Shown here piece after piece: positions 17,913 to 27,084 of a stretch of 64,000 bases of DNA. Source of the DNA: Lewinella sp. W8 (lineage in GTDB: Bacteria; Bacteroidota; Bacteroidia; Chitinophagales; Saprospiraceae); the NCBI RefSeq assembly GCF_004375085.3, contig NZ_SNAQ03000013.1, positions 1-64,000 of the forward strand, in the 5' to 3' direction. Below the pieces are notes generated by a model that was not told the DNA's origin, did not search any database, and was given only the letters and a program-made list of their open reading frames with translations. How positions within the stretch are numbered: position 1 is the stretch's first letter; every line of letters starts with the position of its first letter. The position numbers and the translations under genes are program-made.

Positions 17913-18765
17913 ATTTGTAGATCCCGTTTAGGAGCGCGGCGGCACGGTATCCGGCGGCCGCCAGTCGGTCTTCGACGACTGGTAGGAAGTCGTGCTGGTA
18001 ATTCCAGGAGAAATCCGGAAGGCCCGTTTCCCGGTCGGTGTAGTCGTAGAGGGTGTTGTAGATTCGTTCACGGAGGACGACACTCTCCGCAATCCACTCC
18101 TCCAAAGAATCATTGGCCCAGGCTTCCTGGCGGGAACGCGTGTGGATGGAAGCGAATTTGGCGAACTCCGTATAGCTGAGCCGTTCGTGCTCGATGATTT
18201 CCGTATCCCAAACGGAATGCAGGTTCTTACGCTCCCCAAAAAAGAGGACCGAAATTTTATTTCCTCCCGAGTCGCGGTTTTTACCCACGTGCATGGGCTG
18301 GTGCACGTCGCCGATGAAGTGGATGAGAAAAGCCAGTGCGGTGGCGTCGAGGGAGCCGGCGAGTGGCTGGACTTTTGATTTCTCCATGATATCCTTCATT
18401 CTTTGGCGGGCGATGGTTTTACCCTCCAGGATCTCCACCATCAGTTCGATGCCTTCCCGGACGTCGTTGATTTTCTCTTCGCCCCGGTTGCGGTCGGCGA
18501 CCATGGCCATGGTTTCATCGGGTTGGATGGTCATGTAGTGCCAGGGTTTGGCAAAATCCCAGCCCCTTTCTGATTTGATGTAATCCGGCCAGTTGGCAAC
18601 CTGCTCGAGGTAGTTGTCGCCAAGGGCTGCGTCGATGCGGGCACGGGCCGTTGGGGAGAGGTTGTCGTAGCATATTTTGGCCACAATCCGGTGGCCGTTG
18701 GCCCCCCAGGCCAGGAGGAAGGCGGGGAGCAGGGTCAGGGCAACAGCGAGGAGTCTTTTCAGCAT
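17911..18765 (-). CDS. Secreted S1/P1-type nuclease
   Basis: Zinc-dependent single-strand nuclease/3'-nucleotidase of 284 residues. A signal peptide would be cleaved before Trp20, which in this family is the N-terminal residue that binds zinc; it is followed by GANGHRIVA with His25. Further ligand motifs are visible: WPDYI, WHYMTI, FLIHFIGDVHQPMHVG, and NLHSVWDTEII. Length is normal. A minus-strand TATCTTTG box lies at 18787-18794, 21 nt upstream. It sits between leuA and leuC but on the opposite strand, so it has no evident part in leucine synthesis; nutrient scavenging is likely. Confidence 0.94.
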   Translation of the reverse strand: MLKRLLAVALTLLPAFLLAWGANGHRIVAKICYDNLSPTARARIDAALGDNYLEQVANWPDYIKSERGWDFAKPWHYMTIQPDETMAMVADRNRGEEKINDVREGIELMVEILEGKTIARQRMKDIMEKSKVQPLAGSLDATALAFLIHFIGDVHQPMHVGKNRDSGGNKISVLFFGERKNLHSVWDTEIIEHERLSYTEFAKFASIHTRSRQEAWANDSLEEWIAESVVLRERIYNTLYDYTDRETGLPDFSWNYQHDFLPVVEDRLAAAGYRAAALLNGIYK

Positions 18766-18805
18766 GTTTTATTGGTTGAGTTGGAACAAAGATATCAGGC
18801 AAAGG

Positions 18806-18949
18806 GGGCAAAAGGTACCCTGCTAGACAAATGTGTTTCTCCCTCTCCTAACCCCGTCCGACTGGCAGTCAGGCCGGGCGGGCTCTCCATTTCGCTTCGC
18901 TGGAGAGGCACTGAAACAATCATTTGTCTAGCAGTGTAGGGCAAAAGGT
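18806..18949. mobile_element. MITE-like element with terminal inverted repeats and flanking direct repeats
   Basis: Perfect 14-bp inverted repeats CTGCTAGACAAATG (18820-18833) and CATTTGTCTAGCAG (18921-18934) bound a GC-rich core without coding capacity. An 11-bp direct repeat GGGCAAAAGGT flanks both ends (18806-18816 and 18939-18949) and looks like a target-site duplication, giving an element of about 122 bp (18817-18938). It lies in the gap upstream of leuC. No transposase of a matching family is in the window. Confidence 0.7.
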
Positions 18950-19033
18950 CCTGAGTTTTTTTTTGGCAGAAATCGCCATCTTCCTTTTCCGACGTCGTAG
19001 AACTCAAAAAACCTTGCTCCCGATATAGGCGCT

Positions 19034-19069
19034 GGCACCTGCGTCCGCGCCCGGTTTATGATAACTTTG
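19034..19069 (+). promoter_or_regulatory. leuC promoter box with upstream dispersed element
   Basis: TAACTTTG (19062-19069) lies 29 nt before the leuC ATG. A copy of GGCACCTGCG (19034-19043) sits just upstream, about where a -33 box would be. Confidence 0.45.
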
Positions 19070-19098
19070 CCCTAGCAACAATAATTCCTCTGAATTCC

Positions 19099-20508
19099 AT
19101 GGGAAAAACACTATTTGATAAAGTATGGGACGCTCACGTGGTTACCGAGGTAGCCGGTGGGAACCAGGTCCTTTACATCGATCGTCACCTGATTCACGAA
19201 GTCACCAGTCCTCAGGCCTTCAACGGCTTGCGCCGCCGGGGGTTGCCGCTGTTTCGACGGGACCGGATCGTGGCCACCGCCGACCATAACGTTCCGACCA
19301 AGGATCAGGACAAACCCATTGCGGAGCCCCTCAGTCGTAAGCAGGTGAGTATGCTGACGGAGAACTGCGAAGCCTTTGGCGTGGAGCTTTACGGACTGGG
19401 GCACCCCTACCAGGGCATCGTACACGTGATTGGCCCGGAGTTGGGCATCACGCGGCCGGGCATCACGATGGTGTGCGGAGACAGCCATACGAGCACCCAC
19501 GGAGCCTTCGGCGCCGTAGCCTTCGGCATCGGGACCAGCCAGGTGGAGCAGGTAATGGCCACGCAGTGCCTCCTGCTGACCAAGCCCAAGAAGATGCGGA
19601 TTTCCGTGGAGGGGACGCTGCAAGCCGGAGTGACGGCCAAGGACGTCATCCTCTACGTGATTTCCCGACTCGGGACCGGCGGCGGGACCGGCTACTTCGT
19701 GGAGTACGCGGGGTCAGCCATCCGCAGTCTGAGCATGGAAGGCCGCATGACGGTCTGTAATATGAGTATTGAAATGGGCGCCCGGGGCGGCCTCATTGCT
19801 CCGGATCAGACAACCTTTGACTACCTGGAAGGGCGGGAATTTAGCCCCAAAGGTGCCGACTGGGAGGCTGCGGTTGACTACTGGAAGAGCCTGCCCAGCG
19901 ACGAAGATGCCGTCTTTGACGTGGAGCACACCTTCCGGGCCGAAGACATCATGCCGATGGTGACCTACGGAACCAATCCGGGCATGGGCATGGGCGTCAC
20001 GGAAAGCATTCCGGAAGAAAATGCCATCCACAACGCGGCGAGCGTCCAAAAGGCGATGAAGTACATGGGGCTTACTGCGGGCAAGCCCCTGCAGGATATG
20101 CCGATCGACTACGTATTCATCGGTTCCTGCACCAACAGCCGGATTGAAGATTTACGGGCCGTCTCCCAGATGGTGGCGGGGCAAAAAGTAGCCGATAACG
20201 TCACGGCCATCGTCGTGCCGGGATCCCAGCAGGTAGCCCGACAGGCCATCGCCGAGGGCCTGGATAAAACCCTGATGGCGGCCGGCTTCGAATTCCGGGG
20301 TGCCGGGTGTTCGGCCTGCCTGGGCATGAACGAAGACAAGGTGCCCGCCGGAAAGTACTGCGTCTCTACGTCCAACCGGAACTTTGAAGGCCGGCAGGGG
20401 CCGGGAGCCCGCACCATTCTGGCCAGTCCCCTTACCGCCGCTGCGGCCGCGATCACCGGTAAGGTGACCGATGTGCGGGAGATGCTACAATTGAACATTG
20501 AACATTGA
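19099..20508 (+). CDS. leuC: 3-isopropylmalate dehydratase large subunit
   Basis: With LeuD isomerises 2- to 3-isopropylmalate using a [4Fe-4S] cluster. The 469-residue length is normal. Cluster cysteines are seen in FIGSCTNSR and [30 protein letters not shown] is the aconitase signature. The very C-terminus (LNIEH and stop) is encoded by the left arm of an inverted repeat that flanks the inserted four-helix-bundle gene, so the insertion seems to have replaced the original last codons. leuD follows only after that gene. Confidence 0.97.
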   Translation: MGKTLFDKVWDAHVVTEVAGGNQVLYIDRHLIHEVTSPQAFNGLRRRGLPLFRRDRIVATADHNVPTKDQDKPIAEPLSRKQVSMLTENCEAFGVELYGLGHPYQGIVHVIGPELGITRPGITMVCGDSHTSTHGAFGAVAFGIGTSQVEQVMATQCLLLTKPKKMRISVEGTLQAGVTAKDVILYVISRLGTGGGTGYFVEYAGSAIRSLSMEGRMTVCNMSIEMGARGGLIAPDQTTFDYLEGREFSPKGADWEAAVDYWKSLPSDEDAVFDVEHTFRAEDIMPMVTYGTNPGMGMGVTESIPEENAIHNAASVQKAMKYMGLTAGKPLQDMPIDYVFIGSCTNSRIEDLRAVSQMVAGQKVADNVTAIVVPGSQQVARQAIAEGLDKTLMAAGFEFRGAGCSACLGMNEDKVPAGKYCVSTSNRNFEGRQGPGARTILASPLTAAAAAITGKVTDVREMLQLNIEH

Positions 20509-20962
20509 AAATTTAACATGTAGATCCATTGAGCATGGACGCTAATGAGTTAGAAAATCGGCTAATTGATTTCGGAGTACGCTGCACCTACTTGTGTCGT
20601 GCGCTACCGACGGATCGGTTTTTTGACGCAAAGCACGTAGCGAACCAATTAATTCGTGCCAGTACGCACGCTGGATTTCATTATCCTGAGGCAAGAGCTG
20701 CGGAATCAAAAAGAGATTTTATTCACAAAATAAAGGTCCTCTTAAAGGAACTACGCGAATCAAAATCGGAATTGATGTACATCCAGCGGATGGATTATTT
20801 TGAAGAGGATTCCAGAGTCACACCCCTGATTCAGGAAGCTTCAGAACTTGTAGCCATTTTCACGGCCACTGTCAAGAAGCTGGATCGAAAGGTGTGAGAT
20901 GCTTCTCCAAATGTTCAATGCTCAATGTTCCATCCTAAATTTTAAATTCTCAATGTTCAATT
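20489..20962. repeat. Inverted repeat bracketing the four-helix-bundle gene
   Basis: AATTGAACATTGA (20489-20501) and TCAATGTTCAATT (20950-20962) are a perfect 13-bp inverted pair. Around them are AT-rich strings of related words (AACATTGAA, TCAATGCTCAATG, ATCCTCAATCCT). The left arm overlaps the end of leuC. The element looks like an inserted cassette. Confidence 0.6.
20535..20897 (+). CDS. Four-helix-bundle protein (23S rRNA intervening-sequence family)
   Basis: 120 residues, all-helical, of the S23/IVP four-helix-bundle family: FDAKHVANQLIRASTHAGFHYPEARAAES followed by a Lys-rich helix KRDFIHKIKVLLKELRESKSE is typical. These proteins were first seen in intervening sequences of 23S rRNA genes, and in Bacteroidota they are scattered through chromosomes; their role is unknown. 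Here it interrupts the leuC-leuD pair. AT content and codon use (many AAA, GAA, ATT) differ from the GC-rich leu genes, suggesting transfer. The ATG at 20535 was chosen over a TTG at 20529. Confidence 0.88.
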   Translation: MDANELENRLIDFGVRCTYLCRALPTDRFFDAKHVANQLIRASTHAGFHYPEARAAESKRDFIHKIKVLLKELRESKSELMYIQRMDYFEEDSRVTPLIQEASELVAIFTATVKKLDRKV

Positions 20963-20999
20963 CTAAATTCTAAATCCTCGATCCTCAATCCTGATTCTT

Positions 21000-21602
21000 A
21001 TGACCCCATTTACCAAGTTGACCTCTTCCGCAGTTCCCCTGCCCGTTGAGGACGTTGATACCGACCAGATTATCCCCGCTCGCTTCCTTAAGGCGACTAC
21101 CCGGGAGGGATTTGGTGAGAACCTTTTCCGCGACTGGCGTTACGACAAGCACGACGAGCCCAAGGCGGATTTTGTCCTGAACAATCCTCTGTATCGGGGA
21201 AGCATTCTGGTGGCCGGAGCCAACTTCGGGTGTGGGTCCAGCCGGGAACACGCGGCTTGGGCCATTGAAGACTACGGGTTTCGGGTGGTAGTGTCCAGCT
21301 ATTTTGCGGACATCTTTCGGGGCAACGCCCTCAATAACGGCGTATTACCGCTGGTGGTAGCTCCCGAAGTACTCGACGAGACGTTCAGGACGATTGAAGC
21401 AAATCCCAAGGCCAATTTTACCGTTGATCTGGAGGCGCAGACCTTCAAGAATGAGCAAACCGGTACGGTAACCACCTTTGACATTGACGAGTACAAGAAA
21501 ACCTGTCTGATCAATGGATACGACGATATCGATTATTTGTTGAGCCAGCGGGAGGCCATCGAATCCTTTGAGCAAAAGCGGAAAGACTTTTCCCTGCTTT
21601 AA
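21000..21602 (+). CDS. leuD: 3-isopropylmalate dehydratase small subunit
   Basis: Swivel-domain partner of LeuC, 200 residues. It shows [14 protein letters not shown] near the N-terminus and the substrate-recognition segment [16 protein letters not shown], then [15 protein letters not shown]. It lies 491 bp from the leuC stop because of the inserted four-helix-bundle gene and is followed by leuB after 54 bp. Confidence 0.97.
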   Translation: MTPFTKLTSSAVPLPVEDVDTDQIIPARFLKATTREGFGENLFRDWRYDKHDEPKADFVLNNPLYRGSILVAGANFGCGSSREHAAWAIEDYGFRVVVSSYFADIFRGNALNNGVLPLVVAPEVLDETFRTIEANPKANFTVDLEAQTFKNEQTGTVTTFDIDEYKKTCLINGYDDIDYLLSQREAIESFEQKRKDFSLL

Positions 21603-21656
21603 ACAATTCCCCTTTTTTTAGAAAGACATTAATATCCCACCCCGGACATACGATTT

Positions 21657-22712
21657 ATGAGTACTTACAAAATTGCGGTTCTCGACGGAGACGGTATCGG
21701 ACCCGAAGTCATCAAACAGGCGATCAAAGTGATGGACGCCATCGGGAAAAAGTTCTCCCACGAATTTGATTATCACTTTGCTCCGGTTGGTGCGGTCGCC
21801 ATCGATGAGACCGGCGACCCGCTCCCCGAAAAGACCCTTGAACTGTGCAGGGCTTCTGATGCCCTGCTCTTCGGTGCCATCGGTCACCCTCGCTTTGATA
21901 ATGACCCTACGGCAAAGGTCCGTCCGGAGCAGGGATTGCTTCGTCTACGCAAAGAACTCGGATTGTTCGCCAACCTGCGGCCCGTGGCCGGATACGAACA
22001 GCTTACCCACCTGAGTCCGCTGCGCCCGGAACGGATGAAGGGGGTTGACATGCTCATTGTCCGGGAATTGACCGGAGGGATTTATTTTGGAGAGAAGGGG
22101 CGTAAAGACGGGGGTAACACTGCCTACGACACCTGTTTGTATACCCGCCCGGAAATTGACCGGATCGTCCGCATGGGCTTTGAGGCGGCCGGTAACCGCC
22201 GGGGAAAACTGACCCTGGTGGACAAGGCGAACGTCATGGAAAGCAGCCGCCTGTGGCGGGAAGTCACCCGGGAACTGGCCGGGGAATACCCGGAGGTGGA
22301 GTTGAATTTCATGTTCGTGGATAATGCGGCCATGCAGCTTATCCTTAATCCCGCGCAGTTTGACGTGGTCGTCACCAGTAATATGTTTGGCGACATTCTT
22401 TCCGACGCATCCAGTGTCCTGGCCGGGTCGCTGGGCCTGCTGCCCTCCAGCAGTGTGGGGGCCAAGGTCGGTATGTTTGAACCCATCCACGGCTCCTGGC
22501 CCGAGGGGGCCGGGCAAAACCGGGCTAACCCCGTGGCCACCATCCTTTCCGCAGCCATGCTGCTGGACCACCTCGGCCTGGTGACCGAAGGGGACGCGAT
22601 TCGCGGGGCGGTAAACGCTACGCTCGAGTCAGGGTACGGTACGGAAGACCTGCACCCCAAACATCAGGTGGGTACGGACGAGATGGGGGACCGGATTGCC
22701 GCGGCCATATAA
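21657..22712 (+). CDS. leuB: 3-isopropylmalate dehydrogenase
   Basis: Oxidises and decarboxylates 3-isopropylmalate with NAD+. It has 351 residues with AVLDGDGIGPEV at the start, LLRLRKELGLFANLRPV, the substrate loop RELTGGIYFGEKG, the metal site VVTSNMFGDILSDASSVLAGSLG, and the NAD-binding FEPIHGSWPEGAGQNRANP region. It completes the leuCDB cluster and is the last gene of that set; an SRPBCC gene starts 84 bp later. Confidence 0.97.
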   Translation: MSTYKIAVLDGDGIGPEVIKQAIKVMDAIGKKFSHEFDYHFAPVGAVAIDETGDPLPEKTLELCRASDALLFGAIGHPRFDNDPTAKVRPEQGLLRLRKELGLFANLRPVAGYEQLTHLSPLRPERMKGVDMLIVRELTGGIYFGEKGRKDGGNTAYDTCLYTRPEIDRIVRMGFEAAGNRRGKLTLVDKANVMESSRLWREVTRELAGEYPEVELNFMFVDNAAMQLILNPAQFDVVVTSNMFGDILSDASSVLAGSLGLLPSSSVGAKVGMFEPIHGSWPEGAGQNRANPVATILSAAMLLDHLGLVTEGDAIRGAVNATLESGYGTEDLHPKHQVGTDEMGDRIAAAI

Positions 22713-22796
22713 ATCCCTGGTCTTTTTGATGGATGTCCGTCACTGGAAGTATTTTTATTGGGCCCGGGAAATTGCGGGCACCAAAAGGACTCGGAG

Positions 22797-23219
22797 ATGG
22801 AAAGAGAAGTCGTCACGGTACGGGTACACATCGGGGCCGCACCGGAAACGGTATGGGATTACTGGACTAATCCCAAACACATTGTCAACTGGAATTTTGC
22901 CGCCGATAGTTGGCAATGCCCCCGCGCTGAAAACGATGTTCGGCCAGGGGGACAGTTTTGCTGGAGAATGGAAGCGAAAGACGGAAGCATGGGCTTTGAT
23001 TACGCCGGAACCTACCGGATGGTACAGCCCTTTAGCCGGATATCTAAGTCCATCAATGACGGAAGGGCCGTGGTGATTACCTTACGGGAAGAAACGGCGG
23101 GCACTACCTTGCTGACGGAATCCTTTGAAGTGGAAGGAACGAACGAGGTGGAACCGCAACGGCAGGGGTGGCAGGCCATCCTGAATAACTTCAAGCAGTA
23201 TGTCGAAGCCAACCGTTGA
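22797..23219 (+). CDS. SRPBCC (AHSA1-like) domain protein
   Basis: 140 residues of the START/SRPBCC helix-grip fold, AHSA1-like (formerly DUF1211/Aha1-type): VRVHIGAAPETVWDYWTNPKHIVNWNF at the N-terminus, GGQFCWRMEAKDGSMGFDYAGTY in the middle, and a C-terminal helix RQGWQAILNNFKQYVEANR. Such proteins bind small hydrophobic ligands; no substrate can be assigned. The ATG at 22797, preceded by GGAG, was preferred to an upstream TTG. Its end overlaps the next gene by 20 bp, implying cotranslation. Confidence 0.88.
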   Translation: MEREVVTVRVHIGAAPETVWDYWTNPKHIVNWNFAADSWQCPRAENDVRPGGQFCWRMEAKDGSMGFDYAGTYRMVQPFSRISKSINDGRAVVITLREETAGTTLLTESFEVEGTNEVEPQRQGWQAILNNFKQYVEANR

Positions 23220-23841
23220 GGATTTTCTGAGCAAGGGATGTATGCGGTGCCCCTACGGTGATACGCCGGACTGTAAGGTGCATCAGTGGACTACCGCTAT
23301 CCGGTCACTTCGGACGATTATCCTGGAAAGCCCCCTGGAGGAAGAGATCAAATGGGGCGTTCCTTGCTACACCCACGAAGGAAAGAATATCGTGATGATC
23401 AGTGCCTTAAGGGATAATTGTGTCCTGTCCTTCCTGAAGGGGGCTCTCCTCAACGACCCCTACGGATTGCTGGAAAAGCCGGGGGCGAATTCCCGGGTAG
23501 CCCGGGTGATCAGGTTCCGGTCCGACGAAGCAGTTAGCGCCGCGGCTCCGGCGATCAGGGATTACCTGGCCCAGGCCATTCAGGTGGAACGGGAAGGAAG
23601 AAAAGTGCCTCCCAGTGGCACCCCCGAAAAGCAGCCGGAGGAGCTGGTCCGGATACTGGAGGAAGACCCTCCGTTGCGGATGGCGTTTGAGGCACTGACG
23701 CCCGGCCGGCAGCGGGGGTACATTATTTATTTCTCCGCTCCGAAGAAGTCGGAAACCAGGATATCCCGCATTGAACGGAGCAAAGAAAAAATCCTGGAAG
23801 GGATTGGATTGCACGACAAGTATTCGGGCAAGCGAAAGTAA
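23200..23841 (+). CDS. YdeI/DUF1801 family protein
   Basis: 213 residues. The N-terminal part (about 25-125) is a DUF1801-type domain: LRTIILESPLEEEIKWGVPCYTHEGKN and VLSFLKGALL. The C-terminal part (about 150-213) is the bacteriocin-protection YdeI/OmpD-associated motif: LVRILEEDPPLRMAFEALTPGRQRGYIIYFSAPKKSETRISRI. The function of the family is poorly known. A pair of Cys (GCMRCPYGDTPDC) near the start is unusual. Overlap with the SRPBCC gene by 20 bp marks a two-gene operon. Confidence 0.87.
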   Translation: MSKPTVEDFLSKGCMRCPYGDTPDCKVHQWTTAIRSLRTIILESPLEEEIKWGVPCYTHEGKNIVMISALRDNCVLSFLKGALLNDPYGLLEKPGANSRVARVIRFRSDEAVSAAAPAIRDYLAQAIQVEREGRKVPPSGTPEKQPEELVRILEEDPPLRMAFEALTPGRQRGYIIYFSAPKKSETRISRIERSKEKILEGIGLHDKYSGKRK

Positions 23842-23850
23842 GGTGGTGCT

Positions 23851-25302
23851 TTATCGTAAGTTTTCCTCTTCGGACTGGTCCGCCGGAGCGGGCATCAAGT
23901 CTAGCCGGTCATCAACGTAGTAAAAGGGAACTACCGTGGTCCGCTTGAGCTTTTCCCGTTCCTTGTCGTCATCTTCAGACGCTTCGTACTGGTTGAGGGT
24001 AAAGCTGTGGGTGCCCTCCGACAGATCCCGCAACGAAATGAAGGTGATCAGCTCCGTAAACAGCTCACCTTTTTTTGGCGGACGGACGAAACACTGATCA
24101 AGGGCTACTTCTTCATCATCCAGTTTCAGTTCGAGCGGGGCGAGGAGGCAGGGAATGATCTCCTCCTGAATCCTCGTTTTCATCGATTCCGGCACGCGTC
24201 CCAGACTATCCTGCCGCGCCCCAAGGCTGAAACCAATCACGAAAGATTCCAGACCACCGATGGTAAACGAATAGGAATTGATGGGGACAAGGTCGGGGCA
24301 ATGATCAACCACCAGGCTCTCCAGTCGGGGTTGGACTGGAATCCGAACCTCAACTACCGGGCCACTCAGCTGCCGGGATGGCAGGATGATAAAGGAGTTG
24401 CGATCGTCGGGGTGTTGCTCGTCGGCGTAGCTGTAAGAGAACATGATGTTTTGACGATCTTCATCGGAATACTCGCTCTGCCGGTGGTCAAAGAAAGTAT
24501 TGGGTTGTAAACGGAAACCAAAAATCATCAGGGTGATGATCAGGTAGGGAATCAGGAAGTAGACAATTTTTTTGCCCAGTGGGTGGCTGACGAGGTTATA
24601 GTAGAAGGGGCGGTACAATCGGGCCAGGGTAAGCCAGCCGAAAACCCGGTAAACGGGATAGTACAGGCGAGCGATATTCTCATTTTTTTTCGCCACTCCG
24701 GCCGAGAGGAAATCCAGCAAATAAGCCAGCATCAGCAATAAGAACACCATGATCATGATGAAGCCGGAAATAACGACGAGCGGACCATCCCCGAGGGAAA
24801 GTAACCCAATGAAAAGGAGCGAAATGATTACAATGGAAAGGTAGGTGCTCACCATAATGGCGATGAGCAAAAAGGTTACCGCGAAAATGACGCTGGCGAG
24901 TTTATCCAGATTACGGATGTAGTTATCAAAGCTTCCGTTCCTCCGTAAGATGAATTTTTTGAAGGTAGGCGCCAGGTCAAGGGTTTCATAATCCGTAGGT
25001 CCCATAACGGATCGCAAGCCAATGGCCCCGATCCATAAACAGCGAATGACCACGTGCACGAAAAAGTGCATCAGGGTTACGTAAAACGCAAAGTCAATGA
25101 GCAGGATGATGAAAACTTCCGCTCCGAATACATTGGGGTGACCCCGGAGAATATCCTTTAGCCGATCGGTGAAGGAATCGAATTCATCCACCCCGGACAA
25201 CATTCCCGCAAGCGCGAATCCCGTCACCAGAAGTTCCAGTTGCCAGCTGTCCCGTTGAAGGTTGTCCAGGTAGTTGCCGGAAGAATTGCTTTTTCTCAGC
25301 AT
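23851..25302 (-). CDS. Multi-spanning membrane protein, function unknown
   Basis: 483 residues, not recognised. About six hydrophobic segments lie in the first 265 residues: 22-38, 62-90, 134-156, 158-180, 181-198 and 245-263. A charged extramembrane region (about 270-475) follows, with an acidic tail ending SEEENLR. The first lines (NYLDNLQRDSWQLELLVTGFALAGML) resemble a family seen in other Bacteroidota but without known role. It stands between convergent and same-strand neighbours without obvious operon partners. Confidence 0.75.
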   Translation of the reverse strand: MLRKSNSSGNYLDNLQRDSWQLELLVTGFALAGMLSGVDEFDSFTDRLKDILRGHPNVFGAEVFIILLIDFAFYVTLMHFFVHVVIRCLWIGAIGLRSVMGPTDYETLDLAPTFKKFILRRNGSFDNYIRNLDKLASVIFAVTFLLIAIMVSTYLSIVIISLLFIGLLSLGDGPLVVISGFIMIMVFLLLMLAYLLDFLSAGVAKKNENIARLYYPVYRVFGWLTLARLYRPFYYNLVSHPLGKKIVYFLIPYLIITLMIFGFRLQPNTFFDHRQSEYSDEDRQNIMFSYSYADEQHPDDRNSFIILPSRQLSGPVVEVRIPVQPRLESLVVDHCPDLVPINSYSFTIGGLESFVIGFSLGARQDSLGRVPESMKTRIQEEIIPCLLAPLELKLDDEEVALDQCFVRPPKKGELFTELITFISLRDLSEGTHSFTLNQYEASEDDDKEREKLKRTTVVPFYYVDDRLDLMPAPADQSEEENLR

Positions 25303-25414
25303 AGTGCTCGCCTACGTACTGATGAGCCCCGCCAAGAGGCTACACCGGGTTTAGATGAATATTCTACCCTAATGTACTACACCAAAAACAAATCCCGGGC
25401 TTCCCGACAGACCA

Positions 25415-27046
25415 CTAGGGGCGGACCACAATTCTCGCCCGGGCAACGCCATCGTTAACGCTGAGCAGATAGGTGCCGTAGGACAAAGACGCGGGCAGCC
25501 GCAATGAAACGCCCTGGCCCTGAATAATTCGCCGGCCGAGCAAGTCGGTAAGCATCCAGTGGTCCGTCTCCAGGATGCCAGAAATCTGCAGTACCTGACC
25601 GGCCGTGCCGGGGTTCGGGTAGGCCCGCAACGGACGGTCATCCATCGCCCCGATAATCACGGTGCGCACCTCCGAGAGCGCTTCGGTACCGTCCAGGTCA
25701 CGTTGCCGCAGGCGGTAGTAATTGGTTCCGGTTACTGCGTCGGGATGCTGGAAGGCATAGTCGCCGGGCGCCACCGCGGGAACGTACCCAATGGAGGAAA
25801 AGTGTTCGCCGTTAGCGCTGTGTTCAATCTCCCAACCGGCATGCTGCTCTTCCGTGACCGTGGTCCATTCCAGCGTAGCTCCTTTCTCTCCGCCCCGGGC
25901 CGTCCAGCTCAAATACTCTACCGGCAGCGCATTGATGTCCGTTACCTTTAGTACCACCAGTCCCGTTTCCTGATCACTCCCCAGGATGTTACCGGAGGGC
26001 AGGTACGGGTAGGATCCCCAAACGCCGTCGGAGCCATAACTCGACTGGTTGGGGGTAGTATCGTAATAGGCGACCCGGTACGGATTCGTGGGGTCACTGA
26101 TGTTCCACACCTGCACCCCGTCATCGTAGTAACTCACCACCACCAGGTCGTTGCCCATCACGTAAGGATTGTGGGCAATGCTGTTGGTGGCCGCAGGGGC
26201 CAGCAGGGCCGACCGAAAAATGGACACCACCTCGATGTCAATTGGGTTGCTGACGTCCGCCACCTTTACGCCCCGGTTGAAGTTTTCGTCGCAGAAAACC
26301 AGGGTACGCCCGTCCGCAGAAAGCCAGCAACTGTGGTTGTATCCTGCCTCCTGGTAGTTGGTGAGGTTGCCCAGTTCTACGGGGTTGTTGGCGTCACTTA
26401 CGTCGTATACGTAGAGGCCATTATTGCCGTGGTTGCCGTAGAGGGTGTCGTTACGGACAAACCCGTCGTGCAAGTACCCTCCGTTTAAATTTACCCCGGT
26501 CACCAACGATGGATTAGCCGGGTCGGCGAGGCTGTACACCATAATGCCACTATTGCGGGATGCGGTTCCGCCACTTGAACCGAACACGTAGAGCATTGCC
26601 GGGCTGACCGCCTCGTCAATGTAGATGTTGTGGGCCCGGTGAAAATTGGTGTTGTCCTGGAAGATAATTGAAGCCGAAGCGGGGAGATTGGACAGGTCAA
26701 TAACCTGCAGGCCTTCCGTCCGCTGGTCAGCGACGCAGTATGCGTAGTGCTGGTGGGTCTTGATGTCGCGCCAGATGGTGCCGTCGTTAACGTCATTGTT
26801 GTAGCGACCAATTTCACTAATGGAGGCGGGGTTGGTGACGTCCAGAATGTGGACGTAATGCCGGGAGCCCATCAGGGCGTACTCGCGCCCTCCGTCTGCG
26901 TATCCCCATAAATCCGAGAACCGGACCAGGCTAACGGGCAGGGAAGCATCCGTCCACGTGCCCAGCAGTTCCATGTTGTCGGACTGTTGAGCGTGAGCGA
27001 AGGAAGAGAGGAGAAGGAAAAAGAGTAGTAGTAACTGGTCGCGCAT
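25415..27046 (-). CDS. Secreted choice-of-anchor B (LVIVD-repeat) protein with T9SS domain
   Basis: 543 residues. A signal peptide ends at AHAQ (about residue 20). Residues 25-370 are a beta-propeller-like series of repeats in which a field name is followed by DVTNPASISEIG, DLSNLPASASI, SLADPANPSLV, DVSDANNPVELG and NISDPTNPYRV: the LVIVD/choice-of-anchor B type. A fibronectin-like stretch (about 375-465) precedes a C-terminal T9SS sorting domain starting at LRAYPNPGTAGQVLQI. It is probably displayed on the surface; its substrate is unknown. A minus-strand TATCTTTG box lies at 27070-27077. Confidence 0.9.
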   Translation of the reverse strand: MRDQLLLLFFLLLSSFAHAQQSDNMELLGTWTDASLPVSLVRFSDLWGYADGGREYALMGSRHYVHILDVTNPASISEIGRYNNDVNDGTIWRDIKTHQHYAYCVADQRTEGLQVIDLSNLPASASIIFQDNTNFHRAHNIYIDEAVSPAMLYVFGSSGGTASRNSGIMVYSLADPANPSLVTGVNLNGGYLHDGFVRNDTLYGNHGNNGLYVYDVSDANNPVELGNLTNYQEAGYNHSCWLSADGRTLVFCDENFNRGVKVADVSNPIDIEVVSIFRSALLAPAATNSIAHNPYVMGNDLVVVSYYDDGVQVWNISDPTNPYRVAYYDTTPNQSSYGSDGVWGSYPYLPSGNILGSDQETGLVVLKVTDINALPVEYLSWTARGGEKGATLEWTTVTEEQHAGWEIEHSANGEHFSSIGYVPAVAPGDYAFQHPDAVTGTNYYRLRQRDLDGTEALSEVRTVIIGAMDDRPLRAYPNPGTAGQVLQISGILETDHWMLTDLLGRRIIQGQGVSLRLPASLSYGTYLLSVNDGVARARIVVRP

Positions 27047-27084
27047 AATTTCATGGAATCCCTTGGCGCCAAAGATAACTCAGC

